From assembly GCA_963773665.1 (NCBI GenBank), contig CAVZBZ010000004.1, positions 310,001 to 374,000 on the forward strand: DNA of 64,000 nt, in the 5' to 3' direction. Positions 54,420 to 62,929 of the stretch are shown here, piece after piece; position 1 is the stretch's first letter, and every line of letters begins with the position of its first letter. The notes beneath the pieces are model-generated. The model saw only the letters and a program-made list of their open reading frames with translations, was not told the DNA's origin and made no database searches. Both the position numbers and the translations under genes were made by a program. The DNA is from DATJLY01 sp963773665 (GTDB taxonomy: Bacteria > Pseudomonadota > Alphaproteobacteria > ATCC43930 > CGMCC-115725).

Positions 54420-54612
54420 CGCCGTTCCGGCCGAGCGCACGGGCGAGCCGGCGCTTCAACGCGGCCGACCGGAAGCGAAGCCCCGCACCGAGCGCGCCCG
54501 CCACCGCCTCGGCGAGCGCCCTCTCGACGGCGCGCACCTCGGCGCCGAGCGGGTCGGCCGCGTCAGCGTCGCCGTGCTCTTCCGTCACGAGCCTCTTCCG
54601 CAGCCGCGGCAT
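54412..54612 (-). CDS. Possible small protein upstream of the methylase
   Basis: 66 residues, MPRLRKRLVTEEHG to ALGRNGDG, overlapping the methylase start by 8 bp. The charge-rich helical sequence could be an N-terminal part of the methylase in another frame or a coupled small gene. Unlike the neighbours, it has no further support. Confidence 0.3.
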   Translation of the reverse strand: MPRLRKRLVTEEHGDADAADPLGAEVRAVERALAEAVAGALGAGLRFRSAALKRRLARALGRNGDG

Positions 54613-54652
54613 CGGCGGATAGTCTATCAACAACAGGGCGAAAGGTGAAAAC

Positions 54653-55663
54653 ATGCGGCTCGATGCAAGTCTTATCGCCATCGCCGCGGCGGCGGCGCTC
54701 GGATGTGGAGCGGCGGCGGCCGATCCGGTGCCGATCCGCATCGGCTGGGCGGTGGTGCCGGCAAGCCTGACGCCGGTGATGACGGCGAAGCCCGGGCTCG
54801 CGCGCCATGTCGGCCAGTCCTACACGCTCGATCTCGTGCATTTCTCCGCGACGCCGCAGCAGATGGCCGGCTTCGCCGCGGGCGAGATCGATCTCGGCGC
54901 GTTCTCCTATTCGACCATGGCGCTGGCGGTCGAGAATGCCGGCCTCAGCGATCTCCGCATCGTCGCCGACATCATGCAGGACGGCGCGCACGGCGCTTAT
55001 TCCAACGAGCTGATGGTGCTGAACGACGGACCCGTCCACACGGTCGAGGATTTGCGCGGCAAGGCGTTCGGCACCAGCGGCGCCGGCGCCTCGGGCGACA
55101 TCGCCATGCGCCTCATGCTGCGCCGGCACGGCATCGACGACAAGGAGATCAGCTTCGTCGAAGTGGGATTTCCCAACATGAAGTCGATGCTGCTGTCCGG
55201 CAAGGCCGACATCATCACGGCGATCACGCCGTTCTCGATGGACCCCGAGCTGCGCCAGAAGGCGCACGCGCTCTTCACCCAGAAGGACGCGCTCGGGCCG
55301 ATCGAGCTCTTGATGATGGGGGGCCGCGAGGGCTTCCTCGCCAAGAACCGCGCTGCCATGGTCGATTTCCTCGAGGATTATCTGCGCGTGCAGCGCTGGT
55401 TCATGGACCCCGCGAACCACGACGAGGCGGTGGCGATCATCGCCGGCTTCACCAAGCGGCCGCCCGCGTTCTACCAGTCGTGGCTCTTCACCGCGACCGG
55501 CGACGACTACCGCCCGCCCGACGGCATCCCCGACATCGCCGGCGTCGCGGCCAACATCAAGACCCAGTACGAGTTCGGCTATCTCAAGGCGCCGCTCGAT
55601 CCCGCGCCCTATGTCAACCTGTCGCTGGTGAAGGAGGCGGCGGCGCGGCTCGACCTTCACTAG
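54653..55663 (+). CDS. ABC transporter substrate-binding protein, NMT1/SsuA-like
   Basis: 336 residues with a signal peptide (MRLDASLIAIAAAAALGCGAAAA). Type II binding protein: 'PVPIRIGWAVVPASLTPV', 'FAAGEIDLGAFSYSTMALAVENA', 'LRGKAFGTSGAGASGDIAMRLMLRRHGI'. No transporter partner genes are next to it. It precedes a TauD-type dioxygenase by 39 bp, so a sulfonate or similar ligand is plausible (inference). Confidence 0.88.
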   Translation: MRLDASLIAIAAAAALGCGAAAADPVPIRIGWAVVPASLTPVMTAKPGLARHVGQSYTLDLVHFSATPQQMAGFAAGEIDLGAFSYSTMALAVENAGLSDLRIVADIMQDGAHGAYSNELMVLNDGPVHTVEDLRGKAFGTSGAGASGDIAMRLMLRRHGIDDKEISFVEVGFPNMKSMLLSGKADIITAITPFSMDPELRQKAHALFTQKDALGPIELLMMGGREGFLAKNRAAMVDFLEDYLRVQRWFMDPANHDEAVAIIAGFTKRPPAFYQSWLFTATGDDYRPPDGIPDIAGVAANIKTQYEFGYLKAPLDPAPYVNLSLVKEAAARLDLH

Positions 55664-55702
55664 GGCTTGCGTTGCCGCGCCGCGAGGGTTCTAATTTCGG
55701 CC

Positions 55703-56560
55703 ATGCGCATCGTGCCGGAAGCGGGCGTGCTGGGCGCGCGGGTCGAGAATGCCGATCTCGCGGCGCCGCTCGGAAATGACGAGGTGCGGGAAATTCTCGT
55801 GGCGCTCGGCGAGCGCGGCGTCTTGTGCTTTCCGGCACAGGATCTGGGTCCGGCCGCGCTTGCCGGGTTCGGCGCGCAGTTCGGCGAGCTCGAGATCAAC
55901 GTCGCCAACCGCTTTCACGCGGCAGGCCATCCCGAGGTGATGATCCTCTCGAACATGGTCGAAGGCGGCAAGCCATTGGGCTTCGCCGATGCCGGCCAAG
56001 GCTGGCACACCGACGTGAGCTACAGCCGCGAGATCGCGCTCGCGACCATGCTCCATGCCAAGCGCGTGCCGGTGCGCGACGGCGTGGCGCGCGGCAATAC
56101 CGAGTTCCTCAGCATGCGGCATGCCTATGACGATCTGGCGGACAGCGTGAAGGAGCGCATCGACGGGCTGTCGGCGGTGCACGATTTCGGCAAATTCTGG
56201 AACATGATGCTGGCGAAACCCGGCACCGACCGCTTGCCGCTATCGCAGGCGCAGCGCCAGAAGCGTCCGCCGGTGACGCAGCCGCTCGTGCGCAAGCACC
56301 CCGTCACGGGACAGAAGGTGCTCTACTGCAATCCGGGCTATGCCGTCGGCATCGAGGGGCTCGAGCCCGCCGAGAGCGACGAGCTTCTCGGCATGCTGTT
56401 CCGGCATCAGGCGCAGCCGAAATATTTTCATGCGCACCGCTGGCGCGAGGGCGACGTGCTGATGTGGGACGACATCGCGACGACGCACAACGCCGTCGCC
56501 GATTACGGCGCGGACGAGCCGCGCTTCATGTACCGCGTGCAGGTGCTGGCGAAAGACTAA
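55703..56560 (+). CDS. TauD/TfdA-family Fe(II)/2-oxoglutarate dioxygenase
   Basis: 285 residues. Iron ligands are 'GWHTDVSY' (HxD) and the later His in 'WDDIATTHNAVADYG'. 'RFMYRVQV' holds the 2-oxoglutarate Arg. Resembles TfdA-like enzymes cleaving taurine-type sulfonates or aryloxyacetates. It directly follows the NMT1-like binding protein. Confidence 0.88.
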   Translation: MRIVPEAGVLGARVENADLAAPLGNDEVREILVALGERGVLCFPAQDLGPAALAGFGAQFGELEINVANRFHAAGHPEVMILSNMVEGGKPLGFADAGQGWHTDVSYSREIALATMLHAKRVPVRDGVARGNTEFLSMRHAYDDLADSVKERIDGLSAVHDFGKFWNMMLAKPGTDRLPLSQAQRQKRPPVTQPLVRKHPVTGQKVLYCNPGYAVGIEGLEPAESDELLGMLFRHQAQPKYFHAHRWREGDVLMWDDIATTHNAVADYGADEPRFMYRVQVLAKD

Positions 56561-56754
56561 TCGCGCGAACCGAATCCGAAAAAGCGCGAGACGAACGAGC
56601 GCGCGGCGCTCCGCGTCTTGTCGTGCCGGGTCTCGGGCGGCGCCTCGGTCTCCAGAAGCAGCGCCGAGAGGTTGCCTTCCTTCGGCGGCAGTACCGCCTC
56701 GGGCAGGCGCTCGCGGGGCCCCAGCGTTTCGAGCGATGCCGTCACGCGGCGCAT
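56557..56754 (-). CDS. Small hypothetical protein after ParA
   Basis: 65 residues, MRRVTASLETLGPRERLPEAVLPP to RFFGFGSRD. Basic C-terminus. It overlaps the ParA stop by 13 bp, so it is translationally coupled. No recognised domain; possibly a ParA-associated peptide. Confidence 0.45.
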   Translation of the reverse strand: MRRVTASLETLGPRERLPEAVLPPKEGNLSALLLETEAPPETRHDKTRSAARSFVSRFFGFGSRD

Positions 56755-57434
56755 GCTTCGTCCTCGTTGCCGGCGGCGGGCGCCAGGAGCAGCGCCGGTT
56801 GCGGAGCTGGCGTGGCGTGGCCGAGCCGCACGTCGATATAGGTCCAGAGCTGGCGGATCTCCGCGGCCGAGCGCTCGTCGCCCGGAATCTCCATCACGGT
56901 GCGGCCATCGATCATGCTCGCGGCAAAGCCGGTGCGCTGATGCAGCACGACCGGGGCGAGCGTGCCGTGCTGCGACAGCGCGATCACCGCTTCGGTGGTG
57001 ATGCGCGCGCGCTGCGTCGCGGCGTTGACGACGAACACGGCCGGCTTGGCGTGGCGCTCGACGATCTCGATCGTGGTGCCGGCGGCGCGCAGATCGTGCG
57101 GCGAGGGCCGGACCGGGATGATGACGAGATCGGCGAGCCGGATGGCGTCGATCATGGTGTCGGCGATCGCCGGCGGCGTGTCGATGATGAGGAGCTTGAT
57201 CCCCAAACCGCGGATGCGGTCGATGCCGGCCGCAAGCCGCGCCGGGCTTGCCTGCGCGAACAGCGGCGTCGTCAGTTGCCGCGCGTTCCACCAGCCGGTG
57301 AGGCTTGCCTGCGGGTCGGTGTCGATGAGGACGACGGGGCCGCGCCCCGCCTCCTGCGCCGCGACGGCGAGATGACCGGCCAGGGTGGTCTTTCCCGAGC
57401 CGCCTTTTTGCGATGCGATGGCGATGATCTGCAT
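56742..57434 (-). CDS. ParA-family ATPase
   Basis: 230 residues. Deviant Walker A 'SQKGGSGKTTLAGHLAVAA', 'VLIDTDPQASLTGW', switch II 'LIIDTPPAIAD' and 'LVIIPVRPSPHDLRAAGTTIEI'. Single ParA with no ParB next to it. Similar orphan ParAs position chromosomal or chemotaxis-type cargoes. The 192-bp spacer to the HD-GYP gene is divergent. Confidence 0.9.
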   Translation of the reverse strand: MQIIAIASQKGGSGKTTLAGHLAVAAQEAGRGPVVLIDTDPQASLTGWWNARQLTTPLFAQASPARLAAGIDRIRGLGIKLLIIDTPPAIADTMIDAIRLADLVIIPVRPSPHDLRAAGTTIEIVERHAKPAVFVVNAATQRARITTEAVIALSQHGTLAPVVLHQRTGFAASMIDGRTVMEIPGDERSAAEIRQLWTYIDVRLGHATPAPQPALLLAPAAGNEDEACAA

Positions 57435-57626
57435 TGAGTGATCTGCCGTAATTGCTAGCGTTTTAGGCGCGAACTCGCTACGCTTCGGTTAACGGATGCG
57501 GGCTATGCTCGCCGGGATGTGTAAGGCTGGGTTTACAGCCGCTCCGCCAGGGCTCGAGAGTTCTACGGCAAGTCGTTGATAATATGCGCTTACTTGGCGT
57601 GGCTCGGGATTTGCTAGGGGGACATC

Positions 57627-59417
57627 ATGGTGTCCGCTTCGTTGTTCGACGAGACCGAGATCCGCTATCGCCGGCTCATTGAGCTGGGCATCGCGCTCTC
57701 GGCCGAACGCGATCACAGCGAGCTCATGGAGAAGATTCTCCTGGGCGCCAAGGAACTCACCAACGCCGATGGCGGCACGCTCTATCTCGTCGACGGCGAC
57801 CGCGGCGAAATGCGCTTCGCCATCATGCGCAACGATTCGCTCGGCATCGCCATGGGCGGCACGACCGGCGCGCCCATCCCGTTTCCCCCCGTGCGGCTCC
57901 TCGGCGAGGACGGCAAGCCCAATCACACGCATGTCGCGGCGGCGGCGGCGATCACCGGGCACACGATCAACATCGCCGACGCCTATGACGCGGCCGGCTT
58001 CGATTTCAGCGGCCCCAGGGCGTTCGATGAGCGCACGGGATATCGCTCGCGCTCGTTCCTGACCGTGCCGCTCAAGAATCACGACGCCGAGGTCGTGGGC
58101 GTTCTTCAGCTCATCAACGCGCGCGAACGCGGCGGCGCCGTGGTGCCGTTCGCGGCGGAGCTCGTGCCGCTCATCGAGGCGCTGGCGAGCCAGGCGGCCG
58201 TGGCGCTCGACAACCAGATGCTGCTCGAGGCGCAGAAGAACCTGTTCCGCGCCTTCCTCCAGGTGTTCGCGAGCGCGATCGACGCGAAGTCGCCCTACAC
58301 CGGCGGCCATTGCCGCCGCGTGCCCGAGCTTACCAACATGCTCGCCCGCGCCGCGGCCGAGACCGAGGACGGCCCGTTCGCCGAATTCGTCATGAACGAC
58401 GACCAATGGTACGAGCTCGAGGTCGCGGGCGGCCTCCACGACTGCGGCAAGGTGACGACGCGCGAATATGTCGTCGACAAGGCGACGAAGCTCGAGACGC
58501 TTTACAACCGCATCCACGAGATCCGCACGCGCTTCGAGGTGGTGAAGCGCGACGTCGAGATCGAATATCTGCGCGGCGTGGCGGCGGGAGGCGACGAGAA
58601 GGATCTCCGCGCCGCGCGCGACCAGCGCCTGAAATCGCTCGACGGCGATTTCGCCTACGTCGCCGAGTGCAATATCGGCGGCGAGTTCATGGCGCCCGAG
58701 AAAATCGCGCGGCTCGAGCGCATCGCCGCGATCACGTGGGTGCGCACGCTCGACGACAGTCTCGGCCTGTCGTGGGAGGAGAGCCAGCGCCGGACCAAGG
58801 CGCAGGCCCCGCTGCCCGCGGTCGAGCATGTTCTCGCCGACAAGCCCGAGCACATCATGGGGCATGACGGACCGCCGCTTGCCGCCGACAATCCGTGGGG
58901 CTTCATCGTCAAGCCGCCGGCCCAGAAATTCAATCTGGGCGAGATCTACAATCTCGGCGTCCGGCGCGGCACGCTCACCGACGAGGAGCGCTATCACATC
59001 AACGACCACATCGTGCAGACCATCATCATGCTCGAGGCGCTGCCCTTCCCGAAGAATTTGCGGCGCGTGCCGGAATGGGCGGGCGGGCACCACGAGAAGA
59101 TGAACGGGACCGGCTATCCGCGGGGATTGAAGCGCGAGCAGATGAGCGTGCCGGCGCGCATCATGGCGATCGCCGACATCTTCGAGGCGCTGACCGCGCG
59201 CGACCGGCCGTACAAGACGCCGAAGAAACTGTCCGAATGCATCGCCATCATGGCGAAGATGAGCAAGGACGGTCACATCGACCCGGACCTGTTCGCGCTG
59301 TTCCTCACCTCCGGAGTCTATCGCCGCTATGCCGAAGCCTTCCTCGTGCCCGAGCAGATCGACGAGGTCGAATTAGGGCACTTCCTCCCGAAAGCGGCGC
59401 AGGTCGCTGCACAATAG
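57627..59417 (+). CDS. GAF-HD-GYP-type phosphohydrolase
   Basis: 596 residues. A GAF domain (about residues 20-205, 'LMEKILLGAKELTNADGGTLYLVDGDRGEMRFAI') is followed by an HD-GYP-like domain: 'YTGGHCRRVPELTNML' (His, about 228), 'AGGLHDCGKVTTREYV' (HD, about 270), 'HHEKMNGTGYPRGLKREQMSVPARIMAIADIFEALTA' (HHE...GxGYP and ExLT). The ~180-residue insert between HD and HHE is unusual. Probably a cyclic-di-GMP phosphodiesterase with a sensory GAF. The AGGGGGA site precedes the ATG. Confidence 0.9.
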   Translation: MVSASLFDETEIRYRRLIELGIALSAERDHSELMEKILLGAKELTNADGGTLYLVDGDRGEMRFAIMRNDSLGIAMGGTTGAPIPFPPVRLLGEDGKPNHTHVAAAAAITGHTINIADAYDAAGFDFSGPRAFDERTGYRSRSFLTVPLKNHDAEVVGVLQLINARERGGAVVPFAAELVPLIEALASQAAVALDNQMLLEAQKNLFRAFLQVFASAIDAKSPYTGGHCRRVPELTNMLARAAAETEDGPFAEFVMNDDQWYELEVAGGLHDCGKVTTREYVVDKATKLETLYNRIHEIRTRFEVVKRDVEIEYLRGVAAGGDEKDLRAARDQRLKSLDGDFAYVAECNIGGEFMAPEKIARLERIAAITWVRTLDDSLGLSWEESQRRTKAQAPLPAVEHVLADKPEHIMGHDGPPLAADNPWGFIVKPPAQKFNLGEIYNLGVRRGTLTDEERYHINDHIVQTIIMLEALPFPKNLRRVPEWAGGHHEKMNGTGYPRGLKREQMSVPARIMAIADIFEALTARDRPYKTPKKLSECIAIMAKMSKDGHIDPDLFALFLTSGVYRRYAEAFLVPEQIDEVELGHFLPKAAQVAAQ

Positions 59418-59445
59418 GCGCGGCCGGTCGGGCGGCAGTCAAGCG

Positions 59446-59943
59446 ATGGATCTGCTCGTTGACCGCAGCTTCGGCGCCACGTGGGACGGACGGCGCATGC
59501 GGTGTGCGCTCGGCCGCGCCGGGATCGTCCAGCAAAAACGCGAAGGCGACGGTGCGACGCCCGCCGGGATTCTGCCGATGCGGCGCGCGCTCTACCGGCC
59601 CGACCGCGAAGCGCCGCCGCAAACGCGCGTCGCGCTTGCCGCGTTGGCGCCCGGCGACGGCTGGTGCGATGCGCCGGACGACGCGCTCTACAACCGGCCC
59701 GTGACGCTCCCATACCAAGCGCACGCCGAGCAGATGTGGCGCGCGGACGGGCTCTACGATCTCCTCGTCGTGCTCGGCTGGAACGACGCGCCGGTGGCGC
59801 CGGGCCGCGGCAGCGCGATCTTTCTGCACCTGGCGTCGCCCGGCTACACGCCTACGGCGGGATGCGTGGCGCTTGCCCGCGCGGACTTGCTCGCCGTGCT
59901 CGGCGGGGCCGATGCGGGCAGCCGGGTGATCGTCGCGCCCTGA
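59446..59943 (+). CDS. L,D-transpeptidase-fold protein (YkuD type)
   Basis: 165 residues. Catalytic Cys in 'SAIFLHLASPGYTPTAGCVALARADL', the HxxxSPxxTxGC pattern. No signal peptide is visible, unlike secreted peptidoglycan LDTs, so the start may be upstream or it acts in the cytoplasm. 29 bp after the HD-GYP gene. Confidence 0.8.
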   Translation: MDLLVDRSFGATWDGRRMRCALGRAGIVQQKREGDGATPAGILPMRRALYRPDREAPPQTRVALAALAPGDGWCDAPDDALYNRPVTLPYQAHAEQMWRADGLYDLLVVLGWNDAPVAPGRGSAIFLHLASPGYTPTAGCVALARADLLAVLGGADAGSRVIVAP

Positions 59944-59987
59944 CACGCGACTCGACTGAGGATCGCAATTGTTCCTATTATGTTCTC

Positions 59988-60227
59988 ATGGTGAGGCAGC
60001 GCTTCGGCCCGGTCGAGACGCTCTCGGACGCCATCGCCGCGCGCCGGCTGCTGTGGATTCTGTGCAAGGGATGCGGCCATAGCGAGCGCTATGACCCGCG
60101 CCACCTGATGGCGATGAAGGGGGCGATGAGTTTGAAATCGCTGCAGACGAGGCTGCGCTGCCGGCGCTGCGGCAAGCAGCGCGCGGCCATCGTGCTCAAC
60201 GACGAAGGCTGGCCCGGGCGGGATTAG
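59988..60227 (+). CDS. Small zinc-ribbon protein
   Basis: 79 residues. Two CxxC pairs, 'LCKGCGHS' and 'RCRRCGKQ', separated by 'YDPRHLMAMKGAMSLKSLQTR', which would bind one Zn. Likely nucleic-acid or adaptor protein. Reads from ATG 59988. Confidence 0.65.
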   Translation: MVRQRFGPVETLSDAIAARRLLWILCKGCGHSERYDPRHLMAMKGAMSLKSLQTRLRCRRCGKQRAAIVLNDEGWPGRD

Positions 60228-60260
60228 AGGCGCGCGATACCGGCGGCGAGCGGCCGCATG

Positions 60261-62213
60261 CTATTTTTCCGCGAGCACCAGATCCGCGCCCTTCTCGCCG
60301 CGATAGAGCCGTTCGAGATACATCGCGACGCACCGATCGTCCGGATTTTCCTGATTGAGCGCCGCGAACAGGCCCAAGGCCTCCGGCTGCTCGCCCGCAA
60401 GCTTGTCCCAGGCCTCGCAATAGCGCGCGAGATAGGGCGTTTCCTCGCTCGCCGGCTCCCACACGCGCGTGCCGCTGCTCCTGCCCTTTACCGTGACGGT
60501 GCCGAGCGGGCGGAACAGGATGCCGTGGCACAAGGCGCGCGTCGCCTCGCTGACGCAGATGCGGGTGCCGAACTGCTTGTTGACGCCCTCGAGCCGCGCG
60601 GCCGTGTTCACGGCGTCGCCGTGCGCGCTGTAGTCGAAGCGCCGGCGCGAGCCGAAATTGCCGACGACCGCCGGGCCGGTGTGGACGCCGATGCGGGTGT
60701 GGCCGAACGGCACGCCCTGCGCCTGCTGCTCGATGCTGTAGGCCAGCGCGAAGCGGTCGGCCTTCAAGGCGCAGCGGACCGCGCGCTCGGCGTGATCGTG
60801 CTGATCCATCGGCGCGTTGAAGATGACGAACAAGGCGTCGCCTTGGAATTTGCCGATCGTGCCGTCGTACTCCATCACCACTTCGGTGAGGACGTCGAAA
60901 TAGCCGTTGAGGATGCGGGCGAGATCGTGCGAGTCGAGCGCTTCGGACATCGTGGTGAAGGCCGCGATGTCGGTGAAGAGGTAGGTCATCACGCGGCGCT
61001 CGCCCTCGAGGCTCATCTTCGCGGGATCGCGGATGAGCGCCTCGACCACCTTGGGCGAGACGTAGCACGAGAAGGCGTTGGTGATGAATTCGCGCTGGCG
61101 CCGCGCCTTGTGCCCGGATAGTGCCTCGGTTGCGAACATCGACAGGCCGAACGCCAGGGTCGGCGCGATGAGCCCGGCCATCGCTCCGAGGTAATGGAAT
61201 GCGGCGCCGCCGCCGATCCAGAGCAGCGACAGAAGCGCGAACCCCGCGCCGAGCCGGACCCAGAGCGACCAGCCGACGAGGCCGAGCGCCGCGCCCAGCG
61301 CAGCCGCGGCAAGCGCCAGCGCGAAATCGGGCGCCGGGCCCAGCGCATGGGACGGCGTCCGGTGCAGGAGCTGCGCCACGCCGTGCGCGTGGATGACGAC
61401 CGCCGGCTGGATCCCTTCGCCGCGCTGGAACAGGGTCGAGAACGGCGTGCGGTGGCGATCGCCGAGCGTGCCGATCAGCACGACCTTGTCGGCAAACCAC
61501 GATGCCGGGAGATTGGCCACGAGATTGGCCGGGTATTCGCGGAACGGCGGCTCGGTGCGCGACGGACGGCCGTGCCAGACGATGTCGGCGAGGTCGGGCG
61601 CGGACGCGACGCCCGCCGCGGCGGCGAGCGCGCGATCGAAGCTCGGGATGAAATTTCCGTCGCGTCCCTCGTGGCCGGGATAGATCCAGCGCACGGTATC
61701 GAACTGGTCCGCCCCGAGCGCCGAAAGCCCGCGCGAAGCCGGCGGCAGGAAGCTGTCCAAAAATTCCCTCTGCGCCGGGCTCACGATGCCGTCCTCGTCG
61801 GCATAGCTCGCGACGAGCGGCACCGTCAGGCTTTGGAGCGCGCGGCGCAGCCGTTCATCCTTTGCCGGCTCGGTCGGCTGCGCCAAAAGAATGTCGAGGC
61901 CGATGGCGCGCGGATGGCGCGCCGCGATCGTCTCGATGAGATCGCTCAGAAAGCCGCGATCGACCGGCGCGGTGTAGGGAAATTTCTGCAAGCTCTCGTC
62001 GGTGATCGCGACGATCAGGACATCGCTGTCTTGCGCTTCGTGCGGCAGGAGCGCCGCGGTCTCCCAATCGCCGACGAAGCGATCGACATATTTGAGGAAT
62101 GCGAGCCGGTCCACCGCGAGCACGGCGAGCGCGGCGCAAACGAGCGTGACGAGGAGCGGCGCCGCCGCCGCGACGAGAATCTGCCGCGCGCGGAGAAGCC
62201 ACGCCGCCGTCAT
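60261..62213 (-). CDS. CHASE2-domain adenylate/guanylate cyclase
   Basis: 650 residues. N-terminal membrane helix, extracellular CHASE2 sensor (about 40-330, 'DVLIVAITDESLQKFPY', 'IGLDILLAQPTE'), three transmembrane helices (about 340-400) and a class III cyclase domain with 'LFTDIAAFTTMSEALDSHDLA' (about 420; metal Asp), 'GKFQGDALFVIFNAPM', 'GVHTGPAVVGNFGS' and 'DAVNTAARLEGVNKQFGT'. It overlaps the FecR-like gene by 4 bp and is last in the operon. Confidence 0.92.
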   Translation of the reverse strand: MTAAWLLRARQILVAAAAPLLVTLVCAALAVLAVDRLAFLKYVDRFVGDWETAALLPHEAQDSDVLIVAITDESLQKFPYTAPVDRGFLSDLIETIAARHPRAIGLDILLAQPTEPAKDERLRRALQSLTVPLVASYADEDGIVSPAQREFLDSFLPPASRGLSALGADQFDTVRWIYPGHEGRDGNFIPSFDRALAAAAGVASAPDLADIVWHGRPSRTEPPFREYPANLVANLPASWFADKVVLIGTLGDRHRTPFSTLFQRGEGIQPAVVIHAHGVAQLLHRTPSHALGPAPDFALALAAAALGAALGLVGWSLWVRLGAGFALLSLLWIGGGAAFHYLGAMAGLIAPTLAFGLSMFATEALSGHKARRQREFITNAFSCYVSPKVVEALIRDPAKMSLEGERRVMTYLFTDIAAFTTMSEALDSHDLARILNGYFDVLTEVVMEYDGTIGKFQGDALFVIFNAPMDQHDHAERAVRCALKADRFALAYSIEQQAQGVPFGHTRIGVHTGPAVVGNFGSRRRFDYSAHGDAVNTAARLEGVNKQFGTRICVSEATRALCHGILFRPLGTVTVKGRSSGTRVWEPASEETPYLARYCEAWDKLAGEQPEALGLFAALNQENPDDRCVAMYLERLYRGEKGADLVLAEK

Positions 62214-62929
62214 GGCGGCAAGGTCTTGTAGAGCGCCTGGGCCTGCGGATCGCAGCCGACATCGGCGAGCCAAGCCGCCTGCATTTCCGGGTTGACGAGC
62301 GCGTTGGGTACGAGCTTCACCGTGATGTTCGCATCGTTGCCGTCGAGCCGGATGCGATAGGTGATGCCGCCGTGAAACGGCACGGCTTGCGGCAGCAGCA
62401 TCCGGTCGACGCCGGCATCCCAATTCGCGTCGGCGCGCCACGTGCGGTCGCCGGAGACGATCATGAGGTCGCTGCGCCGCGCCGCGCTTTCGCGCCACAG
62501 CAGCGGCTTGTCGCCGTTCCTGAGGCACACGACGCCGGTGCGGCTCACGTCGAGGAGCCAAGGCTCGGGCAGGACGACGGGCGACAGGCCGGCGCGCACC
62601 ACGCCCGCCTCGGCCCGGGTCGCGCTCTGCGTCACGAGCGCGCGCAGCGCCGTGCCGATGCCGCCATTGTCGTCGTCGCCGCTGCCGGCGCCGGGCACGC
62701 GATCGAACGGTCCGTCGATCTTGAGCGTCGCGCCGGTTGCGGTGATGAGCGTCACATGCTGGCCTTCCTTGAGGTCGAGCGGCGCCTGATCGTCGATCAT
62801 GTCGCCCGAATGGAGGCCGATGCCGCGCGCCTCGACCACGATCAGCTCGGCGGCGCGCGGCGCGGCCAAGGGAAGCGATGCGGCGGCGACGGACGCGAGC
62901 GCGGCGAGAATGGCGCGCGCGCGCGTCAC
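62210..62929 (-). CDS. FecR-like secreted protein
   Basis: 239 residues from GTG 62929, with a signal peptide (TRARAILAALASVAAASLPLAAPRAA). 'LIVVEARGIGLHSGDMIDDQAPLDLKEGQHVTLITATGATLKIDGPFD' resembles the FecR periplasmic fold. The C-terminal half ('WLLDVSRTGVVCLRNGDKPLLW', 'MLLPQAVPFHGGITYRIRLDGNDANITVK') is a second beta domain. It is coupled to CHAT (GTGA) upstream and CHASE2 downstream, so may sense or hand on a periplasmic signal. Confidence 0.75.
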   Translation of the reverse strand: MTRARAILAALASVAAASLPLAAPRAAELIVVEARGIGLHSGDMIDDQAPLDLKEGQHVTLITATGATLKIDGPFDRVPGAGSGDDDNGGIGTALRALVTQSATRAEAGVVRAGLSPVVLPEPWLLDVSRTGVVCLRNGDKPLLWRESAARRSDLMIVSGDRTWRADANWDAGVDRMLLPQAVPFHGGITYRIRLDGNDANITVKLVPNALVNPEMQAAWLADVGCDPQAQALYKTLPP

